A DNA stretch of 25,094 nt, taken from positions 1-25,094 of the IMG/VR virus record IMGVR_UViG_3300030294_000153. The stretch is one strand, 5' to 3'. The DNA is from a virus. Positions 1 to 5,828 of the stretch are shown piece after piece; positions within the stretch are counted from its first letter, which is position 1; every line of letters begins with the position of its first letter. The position numbers and the translations under genes are program-made. The notes under the pieces were generated by a model that was not told the origin of the DNA, made no database searches, and was given only the letters and a program-made list of their open reading frames with translations.

Positions 1-192
1 CTGACGCCTGAGCTGCTGTCGGGCTTCAAGGGTTTCTTCGTAGCCAAAACATCCGTTCTCGATACCGCCGCCGGCTGGTGTTTCAAACTGGTCGGCTGGA
101 TCAAACGAGAGCGCGCCCAGGCAGCCGTAACAGCGATCAGCGAGGAAGGCTCGGCCGGTGATGACTGGGCATCGAAAGGGGTGCGCCTGTGA
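1..192 (+). CDS. Probable phage replication protein (O/DnaT-like), C-terminal end only
   Basis: Frame 1 is open from the window edge to a TGA at 190-192, giving 63 residues of the 3' end of a longer gene. The fragment has a helical, tryptophan-rich stretch (GWCFKLVGWIKRERAQAA), then a short acidic tail. Such W..KL..W..RE patterns occur at the end of DnaT-like or O-type phage replication proteins. The stop overlaps the GTG start of the next gene, a lambda P homologue, by 4 nt. Gene O immediately precedes P in lambdoid phages, so by position this is the origin-binding or ssDNA-binding partner of P. That assignment is inference from context and a short tail; no catalytic motif is visible. Confidence 0.5.
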   Translation: MTPELLSGFKGFFVAKTSVLDTAAGWCFKLVGWIKRERAQAAVTAISEEGSAGDDWASKGVRL

Positions 193-872
193 ACCGATCA
201 AACAAGCCGGTCGCCGTGGGTGAACTGGTTGCTCGCCGCCGATCTGACCCGACCTATCAGGGGCCCGACCAGTCACCGGCGGTGGTCGCTGTCGATCCTT
301 CAACTCAGGCAGTAATCGACGATCTTTTCCTGCGGCTGCGCGGTGCGTGCGGTGCCTGGCGTCAGTCCTGGCCGACCGAGGCCGTCATGAATGCCTCCAA
401 GCTTGAGTGGCTGGGCGAGTTTATGCGATCCGGCATCACTCGGATGGAGCAGATCGATCACGGAATGCGCGTTGTGAGCGCGAGCAAGTCGGCTTTCGTT
501 CCTGCCCCAGGTGTGTTCGTCAGTTGGTGTTTTGCGCCTGAAGGCTTGGGGCTTCCCAGCGTCGAGTCCGCATACGCCCAGGCTCTTCGAAACTGCCACC
601 CCGCCATGCGCAATTGCTCGAAGTGGTACCACCCAGCCGTATACCACGCTACGGCCGCCGCGGGCTTTCATAGCCTTCCACTGCTATCGCGTGAGCTTGG
701 TTTGATCAGCTTCGAGAAGCAGTACTTGGTCCAGTGCCGCCGCATCTGGCAAGGCGAGCAGTTGGGCCCGGTGCCGGTGGCAGAATTGGCCCTGGAACCG
801 AAGATAACGCCGGAGGTAGGGAAAAAGGCCTTGGCCGAATTACGCGCCCGCCGCACGGGAGGTTGCCAGTGA
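189..872 (+). CDS. P: Replication protein P (lambda P-type helicase loader)
   Basis: This 227-residue protein matches lambda P (233 residues) in length and core motifs. Residues 82-94 read GITRMEQIDHGMR, like lambda GITTMEQVNAGMR, and residues 103-114 read FVPAPGVFVSWC, like lambda FLPSPGQFVAWC. In lambda, P recruits the host replicative helicase DnaB to the O-origin complex and loads it on the phage origin; the same role is expected here in the cytoplasm. It starts at GTG 189, overlapping the upstream stop by 4 nt (GTGA), and ends overlapping the next gene by 4 nt, so it is translationally coupled in one early operon. The N-terminal 30 residues are basic and low-complexity. Confidence 0.88.
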   Translation: MNRSNKPVAVGELVARRRSDPTYQGPDQSPAVVAVDPSTQAVIDDLFLRLRGACGAWRQSWPTEAVMNASKLEWLGEFMRSGITRMEQIDHGMRVVSASKSAFVPAPGVFVSWCFAPEGLGLPSVESAYAQALRNCHPAMRNCSKWYHPAVYHATAAAGFHSLPLLSRELGLISFEKQYLVQCRRIWQGEQLGPVPVAELALEPKITPEVGKKALAELRARRTGGCQ

Positions 873-1165
873 GCAAACTCACCAACGCCGCCCGCGACCG
901 CGATTGCCAGGTTCGATTCCCGGGCTGCTCTTGCGAGCCGTCCACCACCGTACTCGCGCACTACCGCCTGGCGGGTACTTGCGGAATGGGTATGAAGCCC
1001 CACGACTTCCAGGCTGCGTGGGCCTGCGGTTACTGCCACGACATCGCCGACGGGCGCCTTCGGGCCCCAGTGCAACTGACTCGAGACGAAGTTCGTCTCT
1101 ACCACGCCGAGGGCGTCATGCGAACCCAGGCCATTTTGATCAAAGAAGGGAAGGTGAGCGCTTGA
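869..1165 (+). CDS. YbcO-like putative nuclease (DUF1364)
   Basis: From GTG 869 the product is 98 residues. It closely resembles E. coli DLP12 prophage protein YbcO: an N-terminal AARDRDCQVR, a VLAHYRL segment containing His31, a GTKP-like loop (GMGMKPHD), and a CGYCHD cluster (Cys53, Cys56, His57, Asp58). The Cys/His arrangement suggests a metal-bound HNH-like fold, and YbcO is annotated as a putative nuclease. In lambdoid phages such proteins sit in the nin-type region downstream of P, perhaps processing recombination or replication intermediates; the substrate is unknown. A longer in-frame reading from 734 lies inside P and was rejected. The GTGA overlap with P and the 4-nt overlap with the next gene support this start. 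Confidence 0.85.
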   Translation: MSKLTNAARDRDCQVRFPGCSCEPSTTVLAHYRLAGTCGMGMKPHDFQAAWACGYCHDIADGRLRAPVQLTRDEVRLYHAEGVMRTQAILIKEGKVSA

Positions 1166-2457
1166 GCACCCAAATCAAAACCCTGACGGTGAAGCTGTCG
1201 GATGCCGAGATCGCCCGCAATGCCAAACTTGAGCATGTGCGTGATCTGCGCGATGCCAGTCACCCGGCGCTGCACTTTCGTTTCGCCAAGAACCGTGCGC
1301 GCGGTTCCTGGTACTTGCTCAACAAGCGCCAGTGGCACCGTATTGGCGCCTTTCCTGACCTGAACACCAAGCAGGTGATCGCGGCTTTGCCGGCGGTGCG
1401 CCTGCGCGTGGCGGCTGATGGCGCGGCCAGCGTGTCGGGCTGGTTGACCGTGGGCGAGCTGCTTGATTGGTTCGGTGACCGCATGGCCGGGTCGCGGGCA
1501 CTGTCCGACAAGCGCCGCTCAGCCATCAAGTCCGCGATCGGCTGCCAACTCAAACCGCGCCTGGACGATCTGCTACTTCGGGATGTGAGTGCGCAGAGCC
1601 TGGACAAGCTGCTGATGTGGCCGGCCCAGGCTGAGCTGTCGCTGTCGTATGTCCAGCAGTTGTACCGGCTGCTCGCCATGGCCTTTCGTCAGGCGCGCAA
1701 GCTCGATCTGATACCCATCAACCCCATGGCCGAACTGAAGTTCAGCAACTTCACATCGGCGCGAATCCAGCCCAAGCCCGCCCGACTGCGCGATGTGCAG
1801 GTGCCCGAGTTGGTGACGCTGCTGGCCGAGCGTTTCGAGCGTGCGCCGGGCGACGCGATGCTGGCCGTGATGATGCTCTGCCACGGCACCCGCATCGGTG
1901 AGACCCGCCAGTCGCGCTGGGCGGATATCACGCTGCCGGAGCGCGAGTGGTTCCTGCCGGCCGAACACACCAAGACCAAGACCGAGCTGCGGGTGCCGCT
2001 GACCGACCAAGTCGTCGCACTGCTGCGCCGCTACCGTGACCTCCAGACCGCCCAAGGATATGCAGGTGGCTTCCTGTTCCCGTCACGCCGTGGCAAGCCG
2101 CTGAGCGACAACCAGGCGAGCGCCGTCTTCACTCGGTTGGGGCAGGGCGCCTGGACCAGTCACGACCTGCGCAAGGTGGCCCGTACCGCCTGGACTGACC
2201 TTGGCGTCGACGGCCACATCGGCGAGATGCTGCTCAACCACTCGTTGGGCAAGATCGCTTCCACCTACATCAATACCCAGGCCAAAGAGCAGCGCCGCCT
2301 GGCCTTGGTGAAGTGGCACAACTGGTTAGATGAGCGCGGCTTCAAGTCGATTTACGCGCAGACAGGCGTTAGATATGAAGATTCGCAAAACCTCGTAGAC
2401 GCCTTGAACGGCGGGGCCTGCGAGCCAGAACCACAATTTGTTAAGGGCGAGGTTTAA
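1162..2457 (+). CDS. int: Tyrosine recombinase / phage integrase
   Basis: From TTG 1162 the product is 431 residues. The N-terminal third has a DUF4102-like arm-binding look (HFRFAKNRARGSWYLLNKRQ), followed by a SAM-like core-binding domain (about 95-195) and a catalytic domain (about 210-400). The catalytic set is visible: Arg244 in HGTRIGE, Lys271/273 in HTKTKTE, His334 and Arg337 in SHDLRK, His360 in LLNHSLG and the nucleophile Tyr369 in STYIN. It should cut and rejoin att sites by a 3'-phosphotyrosine intermediate. In-frame codons upstream to 904 overlap the YbcO-like gene and are not used; the TTG overlaps that stop by 4 nt. Its place inside the replication operon, away from any visible att site, is unusual. 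Confidence 0.88.
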   Translation: MSTQIKTLTVKLSDAEIARNAKLEHVRDLRDASHPALHFRFAKNRARGSWYLLNKRQWHRIGAFPDLNTKQVIAALPAVRLRVAADGAASVSGWLTVGELLDWFGDRMAGSRALSDKRRSAIKSAIGCQLKPRLDDLLLRDVSAQSLDKLLMWPAQAELSLSYVQQLYRLLAMAFRQARKLDLIPINPMAELKFSNFTSARIQPKPARLRDVQVPELVTLLAERFERAPGDAMLAVMMLCHGTRIGETRQSRWADITLPEREWFLPAEHTKTKTELRVPLTDQVVALLRRYRDLQTAQGYAGGFLFPSRRGKPLSDNQASAVFTRLGQGAWTSHDLRKVARTAWTDLGVDGHIGEMLLNHSLGKIASTYINTQAKEQRRLALVKWHNWLDERGFKSIYAQTGVRYEDSQNLVDALNGGACEPEPQFVKGEV

Positions 2458-2459
2458 AA

Positions 2460-2756
2460 ATGATGAAAACAGACGTAAACCGCGCCCAGTTCGAGGAGCG
2501 CTTCCCGGTCCCGAGCGGCATGTGCTGGGAGTCGAAGGTTGGCCCGGCAGGTGATTACATCGTGCAGTGCGTGGCTTGCTGCTCCGCTGATCGTGCCGCT
2601 CGTTATTGCGCTCGCTGGGAATCATGGCGGGCGTCTCGAGAAACTCTGCGAGTCAGCAACCCATTTCCTGCCGTGATGGGCGATCCGGATGCGTTGTGGG
2701 CTCGCGAAGTGGCGGAGAAGGCGCTTCGTGATCAGGGGCTGAGGGTGGTCGGATAA
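2460..2756 (+). CDS. Small hypothetical phage protein
   Basis: This 98-residue product has no family I can name. It begins with two adjacent ATGs (2460 and 2463), with a purine-rich GGGCGAGG upstream inside the end of the integrase gene. It has five Cys residues, including QCVACCSAD near residues 37-45, and is rich in Trp and Arg in the middle; there is no membrane segment or signal peptide. It follows the integrase by 2 nt and overlaps the next gene by 1 nt, so it belongs to the same early operon. A role as an accessory early protein is only positional. The gene itself is well supported by frame, spacing and coupling. Confidence 0.7.
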   Translation: MMKTDVNRAQFEERFPVPSGMCWESKVGPAGDYIVQCVACCSADRAARYCARWESWRASRETLRVSNPFPAVMGDPDALWAREVAEKALRDQGLRVVG

Positions 2757-3073
2757 TGAAGAATTCCCACGGCCCAGCATTCCGCGCCGCCCAACTGGAC
2801 CTGGCCAAGTGCCCGGCATGCCGCGGGCGCGCGGTGATCAAGGGCGTATTCCATGAGCTGGCCTGCGTGCAGTGCAACGCCTCGGGCTGGGTCACCGCCG
2901 AAACCGGTGAGGCGCTGCCGCTGGAGGTGCTGGTGACGCAGCTGAGCATTCGCCTGCAGGCCGCCGATCATCTGCTTGCGCAATTTCGCAAGCTGGCCCC
3001 ATCCGGGCCTTCCGCGCAGTACGAACAGAACAACCGTCGTGGCGCCGGCGGCACCAACTACACAGGGGATTGA
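2756..3073 (+). CDS. Small zinc-ribbon-like hypothetical protein
   Basis: The product has 105 residues, with its ATG overlapping the preceding stop (TAATG). Two CxxC pairs are visible: Cys19-Cys22 in KCPACRGRG-like context (KCPACRGRA) and Cys37-Cys40 in ACVQCNASGW. Together they suggest a four-cysteine zinc ribbon of the DnaJ or rubredoxin-knuckle type. The rest is a predicted helix (LEVLVTQLSIRLQAADHLLAQF) and a disordered, Asn/Gly-rich tail. Proteins of this type are common just before the late regulator in phage early operons and may bind nucleic acid or RNA polymerase, but nothing here proves a function. Confidence 0.7.
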   Translation: MKNSHGPAFRAAQLDLAKCPACRGRAVIKGVFHELACVQCNASGWVTAETGEALPLEVLVTQLSIRLQAADHLLAQFRKLAPSGPSAQYEQNNRRGAGGTNYTGD

Positions 3074-3076
3074 GCC

Positions 3077-3640
3077 ATGGCTATGTACAAAGACGTGATG
3101 GGCACCCTGGTGCGGGTGCTGGCAGCGGACAACATCGACAACAGCACCAAGCAGTCCTGGCAGAAGCTGATCGACGCCGACCTTCGGCAGGGTGGCACCG
3201 GCAGCACGCTGTCAGTGCGCGACAAGTTCGACTACGACTGCTGCCTCTACGCGCTACTGCACCGTCAACTCGACCCGGCGCAGTGGGATGTGCTGGTGGC
3301 CAAGTACTCCACGCACAAGGCCAACAAGGTCGGAGCCATCGGCAGGCTGGTGGCTCGAATGGTGTCACCGGCACCGCAACTGTTCATCTATAAGGCGCTG
3401 ACGGCCTGGGCCATACCGAGGCTGAAGGGTGTTCAGGTTGGGAAGCGCTCCACCGACATGATCGTGCTCCCCTCCGAGTTCTACGATATGAACACCTGGG
3501 ATCTGGCTGGCTCCCCGGAGAGAACGCGCCGCAACTGGAGAGGCGGAATCCACAAGCGTTTGGAGAGGCTCGAAGAGCAGGCCGTGATCCACGCGACCGA
3601 GATATTCGACAGCGAACAAATCTTTGTAGATGCCGCTTGA
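3077..3640 (+). CDS. Candidate late-gene antiterminator (Q-like position), otherwise unknown
   Basis: The product has 187 residues, starting at ATG 3077 (or ATG 3083) after an AGGGGA ribosome site. I recognise it only as a conserved Pseudomonas prophage protein. The N-terminal half is helical (LVRVLAADNIDNSTKQSW), followed by DKFDYDCCLYALLHRQLDP, which contains Cys-Cys, and a basic helix-rich middle with AHKANKVGAIGRLVARM-type spacing. Its length is close to lambda Q (207). It is the last early gene, a sigma70-like promoter overlaps its stop codon, and two terminators follow before the holin. That is where Q sits in lambdoid phages. A Q-type function, loading onto RNA polymerase at the late promoter to read through terminators, is therefore inferred from position, not from sequence similarity. 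Confidence 0.75.
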   Translation: MAMYKDVMGTLVRVLAADNIDNSTKQSWQKLIDADLRQGGTGSTLSVRDKFDYDCCLYALLHRQLDPAQWDVLVAKYSTHKANKVGAIGRLVARMVSPAPQLFIYKALTAWAIPRLKGVQVGKRSTDMIVLPSEFYDMNTWDLAGSPERTRRNWRGGIHKRLERLEEQAVIHATEIFDSEQIFVDAA

Positions 3641-3665
3641 CCCATTGGCCGACTGGCCGTAAATT
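3637..3665 (+). promoter_or_regulatory. Candidate late promoter (pR'-like)
   Basis: TTGACC at 3637-3642 (5 of 6 to the sigma70 -35) is followed by a 17-nt spacer and TAAATT at 3660-3665 (4 of 6 to the -10). The -35 overlaps the stop codon of the Q-position gene. Inside the spacer is a direct repeat, TGGCC at 3646-3650 and 3654-3658, where lambda carries its Q-binding element. Two terminators lie 45-115 bp downstream. Promoter calls by eye are uncertain; the arrangement is the main support. Confidence 0.5.
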
Positions 3666-3710
3666 AACCCCATCATGTCGATCTTGCGCGTTATGAGAGA
3701 CGACGAATAA

Positions 3711-3735
3711 AGCCCAGCCACTCGCTGGGCTTTTT
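3711..3735 (+). terminator. Intrinsic terminator 1 upstream of the lysis genes
   Basis: A perfect 8-bp stem (AGCCCAGC at 3711-3718, GCTGGGCT at 3724-3731) with a 5-nt loop is followed by a T run at 3731-3735. It lies about 45 bp after the candidate promoter and before the holin, as expected of a tR'-type terminator controlled by antitermination. Confidence 0.82.
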
Positions 3736-3754
3736 GCTTCCTGAACTTCATTGG

Positions 3755-3779
3755 GCCTCGGCATTCGCCGGGGCTTTTT
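3755..3779 (+). terminator. Intrinsic terminator 2 upstream of the lysis genes
   Basis: A 7-bp stem with one G-T pair (GCCTCGG at 3755-3761, CCGGGGC at 3768-3774), a 6-nt loop and a five-T tail. It stands in tandem with the first terminator, 23 bp further on, so basal late transcription should be tightly stopped. Bases 3780-3856 to the holin start show no other clear signal apart from the ribosome site. Confidence 0.75.
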
Positions 3780-3856
3780 CGTTTTCGGCTCCTCCACGCC
3801 CATCGCTATGGCTGGGAGTGCTGCTGGGGCTGATTCAATTTGTACCGGAGAGAGCA

Positions 3857-4180
3857 ATGGCAGAACCAGCGAGCACTGCCGTAAGCGTGGTGCTGGTCAA
3901 ATACGGCGTGGTCATGGCAGCTTTCATCGGCTCGATTCTTTCTCTTGGTTTTCTGAAAGATCTGACGCGAGGGCAGGCGGCGACCGCTGTGGCTACAGGC
4001 TTCGGGTTTTCGGTTTACCTGACTCAGCCAGTGACGCTGTGGCTTGCCCCAAAGCTCGGCCTTGCGGTGACTGATGATCTGTTGTGCGGCGTGGCATTTG
4101 TGCTGGGCCTGACAGCGATGAACATCATCCCAGCTATCAAGGCGTTCATAGGGGCATTCCCTGCGGCGCGAGGTGCCTGA
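3857..4180 (+). CDS. Putative holin
   Basis: From ATG 3857 the product is 107 residues; a GGAGAGAG ribosome site lies just upstream. Three hydrophobic stretches are visible at about 9-33, 45-66 and 76-100 (for example VVMAAFIGSILSLGFL and LLCGVAFVLGLTAMNIIPAI), with charged turns (KDLTRGQ) between. This size, topology and position, first gene after the late terminators, fits a class I-type holin that accumulates in the inner membrane and opens holes at a set time. The frame is open upstream to 3734, but that part covers the second terminator and lacks a ribosome site, so the internal ATG was chosen. The exact holin family was not identified. Confidence 0.75.
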   Translation: MAEPASTAVSVVLVKYGVVMAAFIGSILSLGFLKDLTRGQAATAVATGFGFSVYLTQPVTLWLAPKLGLAVTDDLLCGVAFVLGLTAMNIIPAIKAFIGAFPAARGA

Positions 4181-4181
4181 C

Positions 4182-4466
4182 ATGAACACCATCCTTGTAT
4201 CGGCAATGAGTGCGGTGGACGCGTTCCTGTGCGTCCTCGTTGCCCTGGCGGCCTGCGACTACCTGCGAAAAGTCCGCCCGGTCGATCAGCCGCTTCTGTG
4301 CACAGCCTTCTACTTGGTTGCCATTGGCGCGTTTGGCGCGTTCGTTACTGCCATCCAGGGGCACTGGGTCAACCCGTTCGGCGTGATGCTTCATGCAGGC
4401 GTAGTGCTTTACGCCTGGGCCAGGCGCGGCCATGTATTCGATCCTGCTGGGGCGATACCGAAATGA
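4182..4466 (+). CDS. Second small membrane protein of the lysis cassette (holin partner or antiholin candidate)
   Basis: ATG 4182 lies 1 nt after the holin stop; the product has 94 residues. Three hydrophobic segments are seen at about 2-27 (ILVSAMSAVDAFLCVLVALA), 41-61 (CTAFYLVAIGAFGAFVTAI) and 66-82, with a KVRPVDQP loop. Many Pseudomonas prophages carry two such small membrane genes in tandem at this place. It may be a second holin or a regulator of the first; the sequence does not say which. A GTG at 4173 in the same frame is possible but would overlap the holin end. Its stop overlaps the next ATG by 4 nt. Confidence 0.72.
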   Translation: MNTILVSAMSAVDAFLCVLVALAACDYLRKVRPVDQPLLCTAFYLVAIGAFGAFVTAIQGHWVNPFGVMLHAGVVLYAWARRGHVFDPAGAIPK

Positions 4467-4795
4467 AGCTGTTCAACTCAATCCGCGCCTGGGTCTCCGG
4501 GCTATTCACGAAGGGCAAGAGCATGGCTGACGAAATCATTATTGGTGTAGATGACGTTTTGAACGGTGTTTCCGTAGCTGCGCCTGCTGCGGTGACTGGT
4601 AGTGCTTTGGCGCAGGAGGGTGGCGATTCGCAATTGTCTGTATCGGATGAAGTCGTCTTAACCCCTGGCACTCCGATGACCGGCGTCGTTTCCGATGCGG
4701 TCTTGGGCAAACTGCACGCACTCCTGACTGTTCTGGGCCATGACCTTGAGCTGGTCTGGGATGATGCGGTGGCTCTGGCCAAGAAAGCGCTTTAA
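4463..4795 (+). CDS. Small acidic hypothetical protein of the lysis region
   Basis: The product has 110 residues from ATG 4463, overlapping the preceding stop as ATGA. An amphipathic, basic N-terminus (MKLFNSIRAWVSGLFTKGKS) is followed by an acidic, Ala/Val/Gly-rich middle and a helical C-terminus (ELVWDDAVALAKKAL). No lipobox, catalytic motif or clear membrane span is present, although the first 17 residues could lie on a membrane. It is not an endolysin or an Rz/Rz1 spanin by any motif I can see. Coupling to the holin pair suggests a late-expressed accessory role. I do not recognise the family. Confidence 0.65.
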   Translation: MKLFNSIRAWVSGLFTKGKSMADEIIIGVDDVLNGVSVAAPAAVTGSALAQEGGDSQLSVSDEVVLTPGTPMTGVVSDAVLGKLHALLTVLGHDLELVWDDAVALAKKAL

Positions 4796-4821
4796 TCAGA
4801 GCCTGTCTGTCGAGGTGGTAT

Positions 4822-5451
4822 ATGGCTGGAGCGTTTGATATTTCGGTCCGGGCCAATGTGAAGGAGATCACCAAATCGCTCTCGGCCTTGGCCTACAAGC
4901 AGGTTGCTTTCGCTACTGCGCAAGCACTGACGGCCCTGGCCAAAGAGGTCCAGGCTGACGAAATCCAGAACATCGCCGCCACCTTCAAGAAGCCCAAGCC
5001 ATTCACTCAGAAGTCTGTTGGTGTGCGCGGCGCCCGCAAGGACACGCTCACGGCAACGGTGTTTGTTCGGCCTATCGCCGCCAAGTACCTGGATCCGTAC
5101 GAGGGTGGTGGTCGCCACGTACTGTCGGGCAGAGCGCTCTTTAACCCGAAGAACATCAAGCTCGACCAATACGGGCAGTTGCCCCGAAAGGTTCTGGATC
5201 GGTTGAAGGCTCGCAAAGATGTCTTCATCGGTCCGGTGAAGTCGAAGTCCGGAACCGTCAACGGTGTCTGGCAGCGTGTGCCTGCCAAGCGAAAGCAGCC
5301 AGCTCACTTGAAGCTGCTGATCCGCTTCGGTGATTCGCTCACCGTTAACAAGCGGTTGAATTACCGAAGCCGCGCAAAGGCGCTGGTAGATCGCAGGTTC
5401 AACGCGGTGTTCGGTGAAGCTATGGCCAAGGCCCTGGCGTCTGCGCGCTGA
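4822..5451 (+). CDS. Phage morphogenesis protein, resembling minor tail protein Z (gpZ)
   Basis: This 209-residue basic protein (ATG 4822, GAGGTGG upstream) begins with VRANVKEITKSLSALAYKQVAFATAQALTALA-type helices, then repeated Lys/Arg-rich beta segments, and ends in a helix. This resembles the build of lambda gpZ (tail-completion protein, 192 residues: N-terminal helices, a KVRRKL-like region, long basic core). In lambda Z lies far downstream of the terminase genes, next to U; here the gene sits alone between the lysis and packaging genes. gpZ-like proteins help join heads and tails. The match is by overall pattern and length only, so treat the specific role as tentative; the gene itself is solid. 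Confidence 0.6.
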   Translation: MAGAFDISVRANVKEITKSLSALAYKQVAFATAQALTALAKEVQADEIQNIAATFKKPKPFTQKSVGVRGARKDTLTATVFVRPIAAKYLDPYEGGGRHVLSGRALFNPKNIKLDQYGQLPRKVLDRLKARKDVFIGPVKSKSGTVNGVWQRVPAKRKQPAHLKLLIRFGDSLTVNKRLNYRSRAKALVDRRFNAVFGEAMAKALASAR

Positions 5452-5596
5452 GGGCACGCTTGCACTGTAATGGTGCGCCCACCCCCCCCCTTGCTTGGGT
5501 CCCTCCTGAGGCCTTCGACATCGAGGGCATTGCGCGCCGCGCTGTTCGTCGATTTGAAAACTTTTCCAATTCGGGTAACAGGTAACAAGGTCTGCC
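5452..5596. other. Candidate cos region upstream of the small terminase gene
   Basis: This 145-bp non-coding gap lies directly before the Nu1-like gene, the position of cos in lambda. It contains a nine-C run at 5482-5490, an 18-bp near-palindrome at 5511-5528 (GCCTTCGA and TCGAGGGC around CA, one mismatch), and two tandem GGTAACA copies at 5574-5587. The palindrome would suit a terminase nicking site (cosN) and the repeats a binding region (cosB). The assignment is inference from position, the gpA-type terminase and the symmetry; the actual nick positions are not visible. No convincing promoter was seen here. Confidence 0.45.
5511..5528. repeat. 18-bp near-palindrome, possible cosN core
   Basis: The arms GCCTTCGA (5511-5518) and TCGAGGGC (5521-5528) are inverted with one mismatch around a 2-bp centre. 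The dyad centre is about 54 bp from the first GGTAACA copy, comparable to the spacing of lambda cosN and its first R site. It could instead be a protein operator. Confidence 0.4.
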
Positions 5597-5828
5597 ATGA
5601 ACCAAAGCGAATTTGCTGCGCTCCACAACGTCAGCCGAAAGACTGTCACCAAGTGGAAAGAGCGCGGCTGGCTTGTGTTTGACGGCAGCGCGCTGGATGT
5701 CGAAGCATCGAATGCCTTGATCGCAAAATATCGCCGAGACGGCTCGGATGTTGTTACCCAAACAGGCGAGGGTAACAAGCCTCTCCTGAAAAACACCGCC
5801 GTTACCTCCGCGTTGAAGCGGGTAACAA
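5573..5828. repeat. Array of six GGTAAC-type repeats (consensus GGGTAACAA)
   Basis: Copies are at 5574-5580 (+), 5581-5587 (+), 5752-5758 (-), 5771-5777 (+), 5800-5806 (-, GGTAACG) and 5821-5827 (+). The 9-mer GGGTAACAA is exact at 5751-5759, 5770-5778 and 5820-5828. The four intragenic copies fall in different reading frames, so they are not a protein repeat, and they are spaced 19, 29 and 21 bp, near 2, 3 and 2 helical turns. The second copy touches the terS ribosome site. By eye the 7-mer occurs only about three more times in the rest of the window. Likely role: binding sites for the small terminase (cosB-like), possibly with autoregulation. Confidence 0.6.

Noticed and set aside
904-1161. 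Upstream extension of the integrase frame
   Set aside because: It overlaps the YbcO-like gene fully, reads as Arg/Pro-rich shadow sequence, and the TTG at 1162 gives the coupled start.
3675-3710. Eleven-codon frame (MSILRVMRDDE) between the candidate promoter and terminator 1
   Set aside because: It has no ribosome site and is too short to support, although its stop abuts the terminator stem, so a leader peptide is not fully excluded.
5482-5490. Nine-C run as a phase-variation tract
   Set aside because: It lies in non-coding DNA, not in a frame or promoter spacer that I can identify. Sequencing error in length is also possible.
5553-5582. Possible promoter TTGAAA with a -10 near 5575 before terS
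   Set aside because: The -10 would be TAACAG, a poor match, and it falls inside the GGTAACA repeat, which explains those bases better.
4792-5796. Minus-strand open frame of 334 codons
   Set aside because: It crosses the gpZ-like gene, the cos gap and the terS start on the other strand. No motif or family is visible, and all neighbours run the other way.
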